Positions 10,369-20,391 are shown, counted from the stretch's first letter. The stretch: DNA of 64,000 nucleotides from Aradus depressus (GCA_963662175.1 OY759218.1:19000480-19064479); one strand, 5' to 3'. Numbers and translations are program-made. The notes: generated from the sequence alone by a model not told the origin.

Positions 10369-10945
10369 GTGTATATCCAAGAACATTATTTGATACAAAG
10401 CTTTCATTTTTTCTTTTTGGGCAGAGTTCCTCCACACCTTAAAGGTCAGTCCAATGTACGTTATTGTTTTATTTATTCATTTATAATTTTTTATTTATTT
10501 ACACTTTTATATACATTCATTTATTTGATTAATCTATATATATATATATTATTTTTCATATATTGTTATAGTTACATTGTTTTCTTTCTTTTCTATATCT
10601 CGCACATTATATTATGTCTCGAAACATCGTTGGGATAAAAACACTTCCGGTCTTTTTTTTTGAAAAATAGTTATCTTAATTTTCATTAAATTGAAAAATG
10701 TGTCTACTTATTTGAAACGTATCATGTATTAATTTTGTTTATGTACTCATATATTTTTAAGTATTTATTTGTTCAGTTTTTATTAATTTCATTTTACTTT
10801 TTTTAATAGTTTTGTTATTACTACTAATCATAGATGTGTTAGACTCAAGTAGTTATAAATCTAATTTATAAGCTATCTTATTGTATAAATTCTTTTGACG
10901 TATCCTATTACCATGTATTGGTTTAACTAATAAATAAATTTATTA
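10369..10945 (+). repeat. Family G repeat (LINE 3'-UTR-like or Penelope-like)
   Basis: Shares ggtcagtccaatgtacgtta, tatatctcgcacatt, cgaaacatcgttgggataaa and cctattaccatgtattggtt with 16320-16815. Its upstream part (gctttcattttttcttt; cagagttcctccacac) matches the reverse strand of 42900-42980. It ends in aataaataaatttattatt, like a retroelement 3' tail. The CTGATGA box present at 16491 is deleted in this copy. An 89-codon frame here is low-complexity and not a gene. Confidence 0.6.
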
Positions 10946-10954
10946 TTATTATTC

Positions 10955-11240
10955 ATTTTCAGCCAATCATCTAAAGGGAAGGGGGGAGGGGATTGGGGGG
11001 GAGGTTTAAGACACCAAAAACTGCCATATGTAAACAAAGAGGTGTCGCCCTTATGGGTTTCTGGACTCTAATATAAAATTTTGTATTTATTCATTCATTC
11101 TATGGAGAGTTCTCATGTTTTGACAGACAAACACACTCACAAATTATTATTTTCATTTTGGAATTAGGGAATCGGAAAAGATTAAATTCAGGTCAAGTGT
11201 CAACATCAAGGTGTTTCCTAAGTGATGTTTTTTTTCTTAT
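10955..11240. repeat. Family A fragment, mixed orientation
   Basis: A plus module (aaagggaaggggggaggggat; gaggtttaagacaccaaaa) is joined to a reversed module (aaattttgtatttattcatt; gagttctcatgttttgacag; ggaattagggaatcggaaaa). A deletion or inversion inside one copy would explain this. Confidence 0.5.
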
Positions 11241-11267
11241 TTTTGGAATGGTTCACCAGTATATTCT

Positions 11268-11306
11268 AATGGTCCCGCATAAGCCCGGGCATGAGTCACA
11301 ATAACT
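11268..11306 (+). repeat. SINE tail scrap
   Basis: AAGCCCGGGCATGAGTCAC matches the SINE 3' body. The rest of the element is absent. Confidence 0.5.
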
Positions 11307-11650
11307 AACACGTTGGCATACGAATATTATATTATATGAATATATTATATTTTGATAATTAAATTGGCAGTGCCATTATCTGCCATCTAAAATTGTTGGA
11401 GAGGAGAATGTCCAAGCGGAGATAATGTCCAGTGCCAGTAAGACGTTATCTGTAACATTCAGTTTGATAATGTCAAAATATACCTTAGTTATCATATGTT
11501 GTGTAGCTTTATGACATTGTACTTATTTGAGAGCTGTTTAGGGCATGGTAGTGGATATTAGGATCTGAAAGGCGATCATAGTTAAACTCCAGAAGGATAA
11601 ATAATACATAAATAAAGGATAAATAATAAAATACTTTCACACACCCCTTT
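11307..11650. other. No recognised feature
   Basis: Contains a small internal echo (gataatgtccagtgccag; gataatgtcaaaatatacc). No frame or family recognised. Confidence 0.4.
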
Positions 11651-11654
11651 TCAA

Positions 11655-12480
11655 AATCAATTCATACTGGCGTTAGCGGGCGTATGAAAGCAACGCGTCA
11701 CCGGTTTTCTTCGTACTGCGTAATTCTAAGAGATACTTTCTTATACCAAGTAACGCCAGTATGCAAATTCTAGGAGGGGGGGGAGGAAGGAGTGATCTGT
11801 AAAAGTAAGTTTGGTATAAAAAAGTAATGTAATGACCTTCATATATATTTTATTTTTCTCTTTATTTTTATCATTTTTAATAAAAAAACTCCCACAAATA
11901 TATTATATATGATATAATACGCCTGCAAATATATTTTATGATTCTTTGCTATGCGATACTATTTTAACATTACTTTGAAATATTTCCTACAGAAAATGTT
12001 CCATTCTTTGGGGCGCTATAACTACTACGACCTGTGAAAAATTGTATTCCATATAAAATAATTCTTTCAGGTTTCTCTACAACGTTTTCAGGGGCGCCGT
12101 TAGCTCAGTGGTATGCGTGCGTGCTTACTGAGCTCACGAAACGTGGGTTTGAAATTCGGCCGAGACCCTTAGTTTATTTAATCTGGAAAGTAAAATAAAC
12201 TTAAGCACACCTGTAAGATGTCAGGTACCCCTAAAAGTTAGGGTAGGCAAAATTTAGGACTCCAAAAAAAGAGTCGGGGTGATGTCCACCAGAGTGACGA
12301 AAGAGCACTCTGGTAGTAGGCGATATGACCTCGTAATCAAAGCCCGGGCATGAGTCATAAAAACTAACTCTACAATTTTTACTTAAAAATATTTTTGATT
12401 AGATCATAAATATAAGCTGCATCTTGTAAAATTTACTTAGGCCTTGAAGTATTGTGGACACGATAACTGCCGAAGTAATA
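11655..12480 (+). repeat. Family B copy split by a SINE
   Basis: The left part has tactgcgtaattctaagag and ggaaggagtgatctgtaaaa, followed by the AT-rich middle. Next come ttggggcgctataactac and ggtttctctacaacgttttc. After the SINE (12091-12368) the copy resumes as ctctacaatttttacttaaa. Confidence 0.65.
12091..12368 (+). mobile_element. tRNA-derived SINE, internally deleted
   Basis: The head GGGGCGCCGTTAGCTCAGTG keeps the A-box-like word, and a degraded B box reads GGGTTTGAAATTC. Compared with the 49836 copy it lacks about 70 bp around the gatggtcccgagcctgtacg part. The tail has decayed to AAAAACTAA. An approximate duplication of CTCTACAA.. lies on both sides (about 12075-12088 and 12368-12381). 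Confidence 0.8.
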
Positions 12481-12549
12481 AAAAATAAAAAGTAAATTTA
12501 GTATGAGAATTACCTGTCATTCACCAATTTTTTTACTGTCTCAATAAGA

Positions 12550-12930
12550 AAGTATTGTAATCCGCGAAAATCCGAGATCGAGTTTTCAACGGATTTTCAA
12601 GAAAATTTTAGCGACACAAACAGACATTTGTGATGTATGGAACTTTGTGAGCTCTCCAACACAAAAACGAAATTGTATGTTCTAACTTAGATTTTATTAT
12701 ATTTTGGTCGAAATCAGAAAATTGAACCTAATCAAAAATTCTACGAACAAAAGTTGTAGTGAAACCTGAAAGACACATTTTTAGGTAAATACGATTTTCC
12801 GTAGGTTTACAGGTTTGTGAGATACATGCCAAAAACCATCCTGAAATGTCTATTTTGAAATCCATTTTTTTGCTCGACGAAAAACGGTTCGTCCTATCGA
12901 AAAGTTAGTTCTAACTCTTATTTCCCATTA
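12550..12930 (-). repeat. Family B copy, minus orientation
   Basis: Reverse of 48300-48620: tccgagatcgagttttcaac, ggaactttgtgagctctcc, gtttgtgagatacatgccaa, tcctatcgaaaagtt. The outer end (12555-12660) also matches 63020-63160. Confidence 0.6.
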
Positions 12931-13140
12931 ATGCCAGTATGAAATGAATTTGAGTGGGGGGAGGGGGAGTGACTTGTACAAAAGTAGTTGGTATAAGAAA
13001 GTCCTATAATGGCCACATCACATATTTTATTTTAAATTTTAATAATCAAGTTGTCGTTGATTTGTTATTTATACTTAACCAATTCCTGTTTTCTTTTTTT
13101 TTTTTTTTTTTTTTTTCAATTTCACGGTGCTGAAGAAACA
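12931..13140 (+). repeat. Family B left-part fragment and poly(T) run
   Basis: aatgccagtatgaaatgaat, ggtataagaaagtcctataa and ggccacatcacatattttat match 11740-11850 and 30230-30300. A T run lies at about 13095-13117. Confidence 0.55.
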
Positions 13141-13261
13141 TCCTGGTGTTTTGGAATGTGAATGTGAGAGAGATTGGCTCAGACATTTCTGTCTCTATGG
13201 TTCGCTTTTGGTATTGAGCGTACTGAAAACATTTATTGACATTTAGATTTTACATATTAAA

Positions 13262-13600
13262 AAGTCGACGGTGAATCATATATTTCCCCAGCACGAATTA
13301 ATCAACTAAATGTTTCCCACCCCTATAAAACCAATCTATCGATTTGGCTGAAAATAGATATCCCCCGATTTCACTGAAAGTCAACTAGTATCTTTCTTAT
13401 TGAAACCTGAATTCACATATCATTTTGTGGGTTAATTATATTATGTTTTACATAAGGAGTTATTAGGGTTTTTGAAATCCTCCGATCGACCCTTCATGGC
13501 ATAAATGGGAGTCGTCCTTAAGGGTTCTATGAACAAAATTTCGTCTCGATATATGCATTCTATTGAGAGCTATCGTAATCACAGACAGGCAAATTACTTC
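13262..13600 (-). repeat. Family A copy, minus orientation, shortened
   Basis: GTCGACGGTGAATCATATAT and TTCCCCAGCACGAATTAATC open it. A deletion joins the modules directly to atcacagacaggcaaatta and the terminal ACTTCCCCAAGAAGTATAGG. Confidence 0.65.
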
Positions 13601-13690
13601 CCCAAGAAGTATAGGGGAAGTTATGCAACTGGATAAAAATTCAATTTTGAGTTTTCCCTGCGATCACGATAACTCTTGATAGAATGAAAT

Positions 13691-13890
13691 GAAATGAAAA
13701 TAAATTTTATTCTGGGACCTCGGTCCCCTAAGAATAAATACATGAAAGTCACAGAACAGAGAAAAGTATACAAATAATATAAATTATCAGTAATGCGATA
13801 AAAGTGCTACAGTGGATAGAAACAAGAACAAAATAAATATAACTAAATAAGGAAATACAATAAAATAAATACAAAATAGATAGTGGTACT
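13691..13890 (-). mobile_element. Retroelement 3' end with terminal hairpin
   Basis: On the minus strand the text runs actgtagcacttttatcgc .. tttcatgtatttattctta, then the hairpin GGGACCGAGGTCCC, then AGAATAAAATTTA and a TTTCATTTCATT tail. The same order occurs on the plus strand at 19112-19295 and 32200-32381. The hairpin is followed by the AATAAA box in all three. No coding sequence remains, so the class is open; a LINE is likely. Confidence 0.65.
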
Positions 13891-13895
13891 AACTA

Positions 13896-14165
13896 CGTAC
13901 TAGCTGTGAGGTCCGCCGTTGCAAGGCACATATTAGATGTGATGCCCAGTGGTCCTAACTACGTACTAGCTCTGGGGTCCGCCGTTGCAAGGCACATACT
14001 AGCTGTGATGCTCAGTGATCCTACCTACGTACTAGCTGTGGGGTCCGCCGCCGTTGCAAGGCACATACTAGCTGTGATGCTCAGTGGACCTAACTACGTA
14101 CCAGCTGTGGGGTTCGCCATATGAAGGCACAAACTAGCTGTGATGCCCAGCGTTCCTAACTACAT
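13896..14165. repeat. Tandem array, about 66-bp unit, 4 copies
   Basis: Unit words are ctaactacgtactagctgtg, GGGTCCGCCGTTGCAAGGCA and catactagctgtgatgcccag. The word actagctgtg occurs twice per unit, which suggests the unit itself arose by an older duplication. A 72-codon frame (13906-14124) is open because 66 bp is 22 codons. Confidence 0.85.
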
Positions 14166-14450
14166 ACTAGTCCGAAGGAAGGACTATAAGCCTTATTCCA
14201 TATGAATAATTGAAAATTATAATATGATATGAATGTACGTTTATTTATGTGTAATAAATAAATAGCTAAAATAATAATACAAAAGTAATTAAATTAACAG
14301 CTTCATTATGAAGAAATTATACGAAAATGAATGTATCTAAATACATATATAAAAGAACATAAAAAAAAAATATAAAAACCAAGATTATGAAGAAGGAAAT
14401 CTAGCCCAGGCTTGCAATAAAATTAATTTACGAAATACTGAATGACTAGA
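14166..14450. other. AT-rich stretch, unrecognised
   Basis: Probably the rest of the element whose tail lies at 13691-13890, because it sits between that tail and the resumed Family A copy. No motif proves it. Confidence 0.35.
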
Positions 14451-14659
14451 CTCCAAATTTTATGTCTATCCAGAACTTTATAAGGACGACACCTACTGAT
14501 TTTCAGCCTAGTTGGCTAAATGTAAGGGAGATTAGGGGTGAGGGGGGATTGATACAAATCTGTGTAACTTAGCCAAAACGGTTGTTTAGTTAGAGTTATG
14601 TATGATTAGAGAAGAACATACCATACCGGTGATTCATCGACAACCTTTTTTGACGTGAA

Positions 14660-15215
14660 GACGTCTATTCGTTCGTTAAGCACAGTGATAGCCGGTCAAA
14701 CTTTCTTGTGTAACAAAATACAGTCAGATTTCAATCGATAATAACTACAAGACTAATACGTGTTTGTTGTGCAGTGTTTGTTTTGCCTGTGACGTTATTG
14801 GGCTAGTGTGGGCGCCGGCAGATGATTGTTGCGAATTAGCGTTGTGTAAAATTAGAAATTAGTGTAGCGTGATAACGTGTTTAGATAGAACGTTGATTCG
14901 GGTGTCATTGTAAAAAACTTGAGGAGCACTACTAGGAATCAACGTGAAACAATAAAAATATTCGCCGAAATATATGTAAAAATCGGTATTAAATTGAAAA
15001 TTGCAAAAAAATTAAAGATATCTCATATGAATCGTAAACATGTGAGAAATGAAAGAAAACGCAAATCAGAGGAAAGCTCGCATCAAAAGGAATTTAAAAA
15101 ACCTAAAAAGGCTAGTGCCGAGCAAATGCAAGAGCTACAGCAGCATCGAAAAGAAAATGAAAATAGATTTTATCCCGACGTTTTCACGGAAAATCTACGG
15201 TGTGGACCTTGACTA
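14660..15215 (+). pseudogene. Unrecognised basic open frame with long leader
   Basis: A 97-codon plus frame (14919-15212) begins MRSTTRNQRETIKIFAEIYV and becomes strongly basic (RNERKRKSEESSHQKEFKKP), which would suit a nuclear or nucleic-acid-binding protein. A second frame in +1 (15049-15369) overlaps it. About 260 bp upstream is not repetitive within this window and is less AT-rich, like the 5' leader of a mobile element or a lone exon. It ends where a Family A fragment begins (15222). I do not recognise the protein. It may be a chance frame. Confidence 0.3.
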
Positions 15216-15221
15216 CGCCTT

Positions 15222-15325
15222 AATGTTTTTTTTTTATTTCATTTTTGGAATGAGGGGTTCAGAAAGTAACATCGAATATCTGACCGATTTACATAACATC
15301 CCCTATACTTCTTATGTCTACGGAA
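15222..15325 (-). repeat. Family A terminal fragment
   Basis: Shows ttttatttcatttttggaat, gaatatctgaccgatttac and CATCCCCTATACTTCTTATG, the reversed Family A start. Confidence 0.65.
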
Positions 15326-15329
15326 GTAA

Positions 15330-15965
15330 AACATTTGAGAAGATAGTCCCCATATTTAGGGACACTTGAAGGAGCGAAGGACAAGGGAGAGGACCCTTAT
15401 TTAGATGTTAATCATTCCTATATCGATAGAGATTTGTTTTCAGTTTATGGTCCATAAGCGTGCATTCCATGATCTTGTAAAGGATCCCATGTCTTGGAAT
15501 TCCAAAATGCCTTCCAGGGTTCATCAATTAGTCTCATATTGAGATCGATAATAACTCTAAAATAGAATTGACTCACTCATCTACTCATGAAGGAACTGAT
15601 AACAGTTTCCCACGCGCGGTTGTTCCTATCCTCACGATCCACTTAAATAAACCAATAAAATAAGGAGTTTGGAATACCTGTGTTTTATCCCCCGATCGGC
15701 CTATTAGCATTCCCTCCTCAGGTAATCCATTGATTGGGAGCTTCCTCAAGATCAAATCAACTGATCAGCTTCATTGATGATCAATAAAATCAATCAAATT
15801 GAACAAATTGATCTGTAAACATTACAATAAAATTTCCCTATCAGGATACTTACAAAGGTTCGGAATGCACCTGACAAGGTGTTCTTTATTGACTACAAAT
15901 CTTCGTTTTGTATGTTTCTTTTGTCTTCAAATGTTATTATTTCCTCACCGTTGTATAGATAGTTA
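15330..15965. other. No recognised feature
   Basis: Not visibly repetitive within the window. A palindrome-rich patch (gatcaaatcaactgatcagc; tgatgatcaataaaatcaatc) lies at 15750-15815. A 76-codon frame (15799-16029) runs into a SINE relic. Confidence 0.4.
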
Positions 15966-15969
15966 TTGT

Positions 15970-16112
15970 GACATGCCCGGGCTTTACTTGTGTCACATCG
16001 CCTACTACTGTTTCGTCTGGTTGACATGAACCCGACTCTAGGGTCGAAGCAGCTGACATCACACAAACGAGACGTCGTTTAACGACCTTCGAACATGCTC
16101 AATGTATTTTAC
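15970..16112 (-). repeat. Degenerate SINE relic, minus orientation
   Basis: ATGCCCGGGCTTTACTTGTG, catcgcctactactg, acatgaacccgactctaggg and cgtcgtttaacgaccttcga follow the reversed SINE order, with large deletions. Confidence 0.6.
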
Positions 16113-16290
16113 TTCCTCAACTATACGAAGTATAGAGGAAGTTATGTAATCTGTCAAAAATTCGATGCTGAATTTCAACTGAATTTAATGTTTTTCAACC
16201 CCGTGATTCCAGTAATTTAAAAAAAACAATTCTGTTTGCCTGTCTTTGAACGAGGTAACTCCCGATAGAATGAATGTACAGACACGAAAA

Positions 16291-16320
16291 TGAATGAATG
16301 AATAACTTTATTGATGATAA
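16291..16320 (-). mobile_element. LINE tail with (ATTC)n, fused to Family G
   Basis: On the minus strand: ttatcatcaataaagttatt followed by CATTCATTCATT. A polyadenylation-like AATAAA box and short-unit tail suggest the 3' extreme of a LINE. It joins Family G head to head at 16320. Confidence 0.4.
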
Positions 16321-16830
16321 GGTCAGTCCAATGTACGTTATTGTTTTATTTATTCATTTATAAATTTTTATTTGTTTAAGCTTCTTTATACATTCATTTA
16401 TAATTGATTAATATATATATATATATTATTTTTCATATATTGTTATAGTTACATTGTTTTCTTTCTTTTCTATATCTCGCACATTGGGACCTGATGATGG
16501 GACGTAAGAACGTCCCGAAACATCGTTGGGATAAAACATTTCCGAAGAGTTTTTTGGAAAAAAAATGATCTTAATTTTAATTAAATTGAAAAATGTATCT
16601 ACTTATTATAAACATATCTTGTATTAATTTTGTTTATGTAGGTACTCATATATTTTAAAGTATTTATTTGTTCAGTTTTTTTCTTTTTAAATAGTTTTGT
16701 TATTACTACTAATCATAGATGTGCTAGACTCAAGCAGTAATAAATCTAATTTATTAGCTATCTTAATGTATAAATTCTTTTGACGTATCCTATTACCATG
16801 TATTGGTTAAATAAATTTTTTATTATTATT
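16318..16830 (+). repeat. Family G copy with CTGATGA..GAAAC hairpin
   Basis: CTGATGA (16491-16497) is followed by a 7-bp perfect stem, GGGACGT (16499-16505) with ACGTCCC (16510-16516), and then GAAAC. The copy ends in attaccatgtattggttaaa and an ATT-rich tail. The arrangement resembles a hammerhead core but has one extra base before the stem, and I see no good stem I. Confidence 0.6.
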
Positions 16831-17033
16831 ATGTAATTATCTTACAGCAAGGAGTTCGATACAGAATTATAAATACATAGATAGATTCAATAATAAATAA
16901 ATAATAAATGATAACAAAAAGAACGCAATACTTAGCCCAAACGGTAGATGGTTCCGGAGGGAGAACGAAAAATTAATTGATCAATTCACGCTGGAAAGAT
17001 ATATTTCGGGTGATTCACCGACGACTTTCTTAC

Positions 17034-17200
17034 AACATAAATAATCGGTCATAAGTTCAATGCGGAGTTTTCATGCTTTGAACTCTAGATTCTAAACATT
17101 TCTGTCTGTGATCGCGATAATTTCCTATAGAATGAAATTTTAGAACTGTATCCTAAGCCCTCTATGGACGATTCACCGACGACTTTTTTACTTCCCCTGC
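17034..17200 (+). repeat. Family A copy, internally deleted
   Basis: aataatcggtcataagttca opens it, gcgataatttcctatagaat follows, and it jumps directly to gattcaccgacgactttttt. Most inner modules are missing. Confidence 0.6.
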
Positions 17201-17404
17201 TGCTTTACTTGCTCAATAGGCAAGCACGCTACCTTTGAACATTGTTTTTTTCTCTTGGGTGCTCATCACCCTAATTTGATCGGCGGGGAAATGGGTATCC
17301 TTTCACCTTTTTCCGTTTAATTCAAAATATAATTTTGGTGCTATGGACGACCGTGGACCGGCTCAATGGCTACGATCCGCGGTCGCCTGTCGGCGGTCGG
17401 CGGG
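17201..17404. other. GC-richer insertion-like stretch
   Basis: ggtgctcatcaccctaattt and cggtcgcctgtcggcggtcg are unlike the AT-rich Family A on either side. Probably a fragment of an insertion. No family recognised. Confidence 0.35.
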
Positions 17405-17590
17405 GGAACACCATAACTCCCGATAGAGTAAATATATCGACATGAAACATGTGTGGGAAGTGTGTCCTGAACCCCATAAGAAAACACCTATTGATTTCCA
17501 GCCAAATCAAAAAAAGGGGGGGGGGGGATTAAAGGGTCTTAACACAAAAACCCTAAAAACTGCCTATATAATAATGTATTGACATAGGAT
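17405..17590 (+). repeat. Family A inner modules
   Basis: cataactcccgatagagtaa, tatcgacatgaaacatg, cctattgatttccagccaaa and accctaaaaactgcctatat are successive inner modules without ends. Confidence 0.6.
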
Positions 17591-17995
17591 CCGAAGGTCC
17601 AGACGTTCTGATATCCGGAGATAAAATAAAAATCCGAACATATTACCCATTTAATTTTGTGTAAACGTTCAATTATATAGCTTTAGTAATTTCAATGATA
17701 AGAGAAGATACAGTCAAATAGAAGTCAAACACTCGTTAATAGGGTTTCGTATGGGGTCCTCGAACAGAACCCTAACAAACACAAATACTGAGAGGCCAGC
17801 TCCCACACCAAGTGACTGTCAGTCGACAGATGACATGACACTTACCTTCCTTCTGACATGATTTGTATGTATATTAAACACTAAAGAAAGGGACTCGACT
17901 CGGCTTGTCAGTTCCTCAGTCTTCCTCGGACTTCATATTGACGAATTGTTTTTCAAGCGACATTCATGACCTGACGGTTAGTGGCGTGGATAAGG
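17591..17995. other. No recognised feature
   Basis: No family or frame recognised. Confidence 0.4.
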
Positions 17996-17999
17996 ACGC

Positions 18000-18225
18000 A
18001 CAGTCTAGAACAAAAATTCCGTTTTTTATTAATTTATTTAAATTTACTTTTATTTTTATTCATTAATTTTTTATTCACTTCTTTATATTTAATTATTATT
18101 ATTATACTTATTACCATTCACTATTCTACTTTGTCCTTTATCCATAGTTGCCATCAGATTTACTTATGGTTTTTATCGATTGTAAATATGCTCAATGAAT
18201 AAATATATAATATTTAAAAAAAAAA
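18000..18225 (+). mobile_element. Retroelement 3'-UTR-like stretch with poly(A)
   Basis: A T-rich stretch ends ttgtaaatatgctcaatgaa, taaatatataatattt and a run of A. This resembles the TGTAAATAAAAAA ends of the Jockey-type tails at 40100 and 59780. No coding part remains. Confidence 0.4.
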
Positions 18226-18229
18226 ATCA

Positions 18230-18695
18230 AAAATGAATAATACTTGATCAATTTGGATAAAAGAGGCTCCAAAAGTCTCCCGAAATCCGGATTTTCCGGA
18301 TATCCGGATAACAGTTGCACCAGTTAAAATACAATTGACTTTGTTCAGGTTGCGCTTATAGACTTTAAGTATAGCCTTTCTTGGTATAGCTTGTGTGTTC
18401 TTGGGAAATATTCTGAACCAATAAAGTGTGCGAAGGAGGAACGAAGATAGAGCAAAATGTAATAAATGGGACACACACGAAATAACAACTCATCACGGGG
18501 ACTATTTGGCTTTAGGGGAGTTGTTTATGAATTTTAATTAAAGGGCCCAGGGTGATGGGAGGGCTAAAGCCAAGACTCGACCCATCCTCGATTAATAACA
18601 CTGATTTATCGTAACACTTAGAGGGACCAGCTCATTGTGTCCTAATGCAGTACTGGGGGGAGGATCTGTCCGGATTCCGGATCATATCCAGCCAA
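18230..18695. other. No recognised feature; small TCCGGA palindromes
   Basis: aatccggattttccggatat and ccggataac form overlapping TCCGGA palindromes at 18285-18310. The 86-codon minus frame (18214-18474) has no known domain. Confidence 0.4.
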
Positions 18696-18697
18696 GA

Positions 18698-19111
18698 TGG
18701 CAATTAGCGGATCCTAGCCACGCCCATCCATAGCCAGGGTAAACAAATCCATCATAGAACAAAGGAAACATGGTCCAATCCGTAGTTTGTCATATCTCGA
18801 GGGTAATTGGCAACCGAACAGCACTCCACTCACAACCAAACACACCAAATCCTACCATACTTTATTCTCCTCTAAGAGACAACTTGACAGCACTTGTAGT
18901 ACAGTTAAGATATATTGTCAACTCAAGGAAAGGAAAAATGGTTTATCTACTCGATGGGGATATTCTCATCGGTTACGTTTCAGGGAATTTTGGAAATCCT
19001 TCACATTTTCCTGATGGCAATTAGCGGATCCTAACCACGCCGATCCATAGCATGGTAAACAGATCCATCATAGAACAAAGGAAATATGGCCCAATCCATA
19101 GTTTGTCATAA
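18698..19111 (+). repeat. Direct duplication, two arms of about 98 bp
   Basis: Arm 1 (18698-18795) and arm 2 (19013-19111) both run gatggcaattagcggatcct .. catcatagaacaaaggaaa .. tagtttgtcata, with a few differences. The 217-bp spacer between them is unique in the window and is open in two plus frames (84 and 75 codons) with no known domain. A segmental duplication fits better than terminal repeats, because no LTR-type ends are present. Confidence 0.75.
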
Positions 19112-19295
19112 CATTTTAATTTTTTATTTATCTATATTTATTATTGTCTAGTATTTCTTGACTGTAGCACTTATTTATTTATTTCCTGTATGCTGATACT
19201 TTATTTCATTGTTTCCTTTTACTTTTGACTCTGTATGTATTTATTCTGACGGGATCTGAGTCTCACAATAAAATTTGTTTTTATTTCATTTCAAT
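19112..19295 (+). mobile_element. Retroelement 3' end with terminal hairpin
   Basis: Homologous to the reverse of 13691-13870 (gactgtagcacttatttatt; ctgtatgtatttattctga). The hairpin here reads GGGATCTGAGTCTC, weaker than in the other two copies. It is followed by acaataaaatttg and TTTCATTTCA. Confidence 0.6.
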
Positions 19296-19478
19296 CTGAT
19301 GAGAGGGAGGGTTCTACTCAAAAACCTTAATAATTGTTGATGTGACGATTGTGTCAACACGAAATTTTGAGAATTTCGGAGTTAGTCCTGAGTTAGACAA
19401 CCAAATCGAAAGATAGAGAGGTAGAGCTAAAAGTTAGTTGATACTTCGAGCTGGGGAAGTACGAGTGATTCACTGAGA
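19295..19478 (+). repeat. Family A right-hand part
   Basis: ctactcaaaaaccttaataa, gtgtcaacacgaaattttg and CGAGCTGGGGAAGTACGAG plus GTGATTCACTGAG. Confidence 0.65.
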
Positions 19479-19700
19479 ACTGTTTCCCATGTGGATTCAC
19501 GTTAGGATAGGTTTGCCAATCCCCCTGATTGAGCACTTGATGGTCATCTTATCCGCCAGCAGGAAGCCTCCTAGGGTATTGTTCTGTTGCTACGCTCTAT
19601 TAACTATTTTCACCTGTTAACCTCGTTAATTTCTTCCGGTAGAACATGTGCTCCCCCTCATCTTGTAAAGAAACCCACTCATAGTTCAGTAAGCAAATAG
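19479..19700. other. No recognised feature
   Basis: No family recognised between the Family A end and the CR1-like fragment. Confidence 0.4.
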
Positions 19701-19704
19701 TGTT

Positions 19705-20258
19705 AATTTTGAAAGTTCTACAATTTTTAAGTTGAGAAACTCGGCCATAATAGTTACATGGAAAGTTTCAAAGAGTCGAAGCTCAGGATATAACTGGTGA
19801 ATTGTATACATCAGAGTGGAAAAAAATTATATGCGGTGTTCCACAAGGATCAATCTTAGGACCTTTGCTGTTTCTCATATACATTAATGATTTATGCAGC
19901 TATTATGAAACCCTTTAGTTCGGTCTTTTTTGCTGATGAAACTAATATTTTCGTGACGACAAAAACCGAACCTCTTTGAAAGAATCCCTATCTAAAGGTC
20001 TTGAATCATTAAACGAATGGCTTCTCGTCAATAAGCGTCTAAAACAACTATTTTAAACTTCAAAACTACCAATAAAATATCAAACGAAAAACAACCGTTA
20101 GCTGTTAACACTCATAATCATTTATATTATCTTTAATTGATCTTTCCTTATAACTTAAAGATAATATAAAAATCCTAGATCTCCATATTGATACGAAACT
20201 ATCATGGGCTGAACATACGGCTGTTATTGGTTAAGAAACTGAGTTCCGTTTGTCCGAA
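19705..20258 (+). mobile_element. CR1/Jockey-like LINE reverse transcriptase fragment, decayed
   Basis: Translated in shifting plus frames, the segment gives the middle of a non-LTR reverse transcriptase. [10 protein letters not shown] is followed by [20 protein letters not shown], the well-conserved strand before the catalytic aspartates. Next comes a damaged active-site region reading ADETN where families have ADDT. Then come SLSKGLESLNEWLLVNKRLK and LHIDTKLSWAEHT. At least three frame changes and a stop after ETL break it, so it cannot make an enzyme. The closing region matches 52490-52720, which continues further downstream, so both come from one LINE family. Confidence 0.85.
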
Positions 20259-20390
20259 ATGTCGTCGTGAAAAAGATACTTCTAATAGTTATAAGAAAAT
20301 TATTATCTTTATTTTAACTAAACTAAAAAATTGAATCTACTGTATTTGTTAATATTATTATTAAAAAATATTTTTTAAATTTAGTGTACT
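20247..20390 (+). repeat. Family G fragment
   Basis: gtccgaaatgtcgtcgtgaa and ttatctttattttaactaaa resemble 16513-16600. It abuts the CR1-like reverse transcriptase fragment directly, which may mean that Family G is part of the same element. Confidence 0.4.
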
Positions 20391-20391
20391 T

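Larger units (their letters stand above)
13601..14640 (+). repeat. Family A copy split by a retroelement tail and tandem array
   Basis: It shares its start hairpin with the preceding minus copy and reads ataactcttgatagaatgaa up to 13690. It resumes near 14450 (ccaaattttatgtctatcc; aactttataaggacgacacc) and ends in taccggtgattcatcgacaa. The 13691-14450 block is therefore a later insertion. Confidence 0.6.
16113..17032 (+). repeat. Family A copy split by Family G and a LINE tail
   Basis: It opens with TTACTTCCTCAACTATACGA and AGTATAGAGGAAGTTATGTA, a clear version of the starting hairpin. It is interrupted near 16290, resumes by 16925 (aacggtagatggttccggag), and ends in attcacgctggaaagatat and GGTGATTCACCGACGAC. 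Confidence 0.65.

Noticed and set aside
18698..19111. LTR pair of a small retrotransposon
   Set aside because: Arms lack TG..CA ends, a primer-binding site and a polypurine tract, and the spacer has no retroviral-type proteins.
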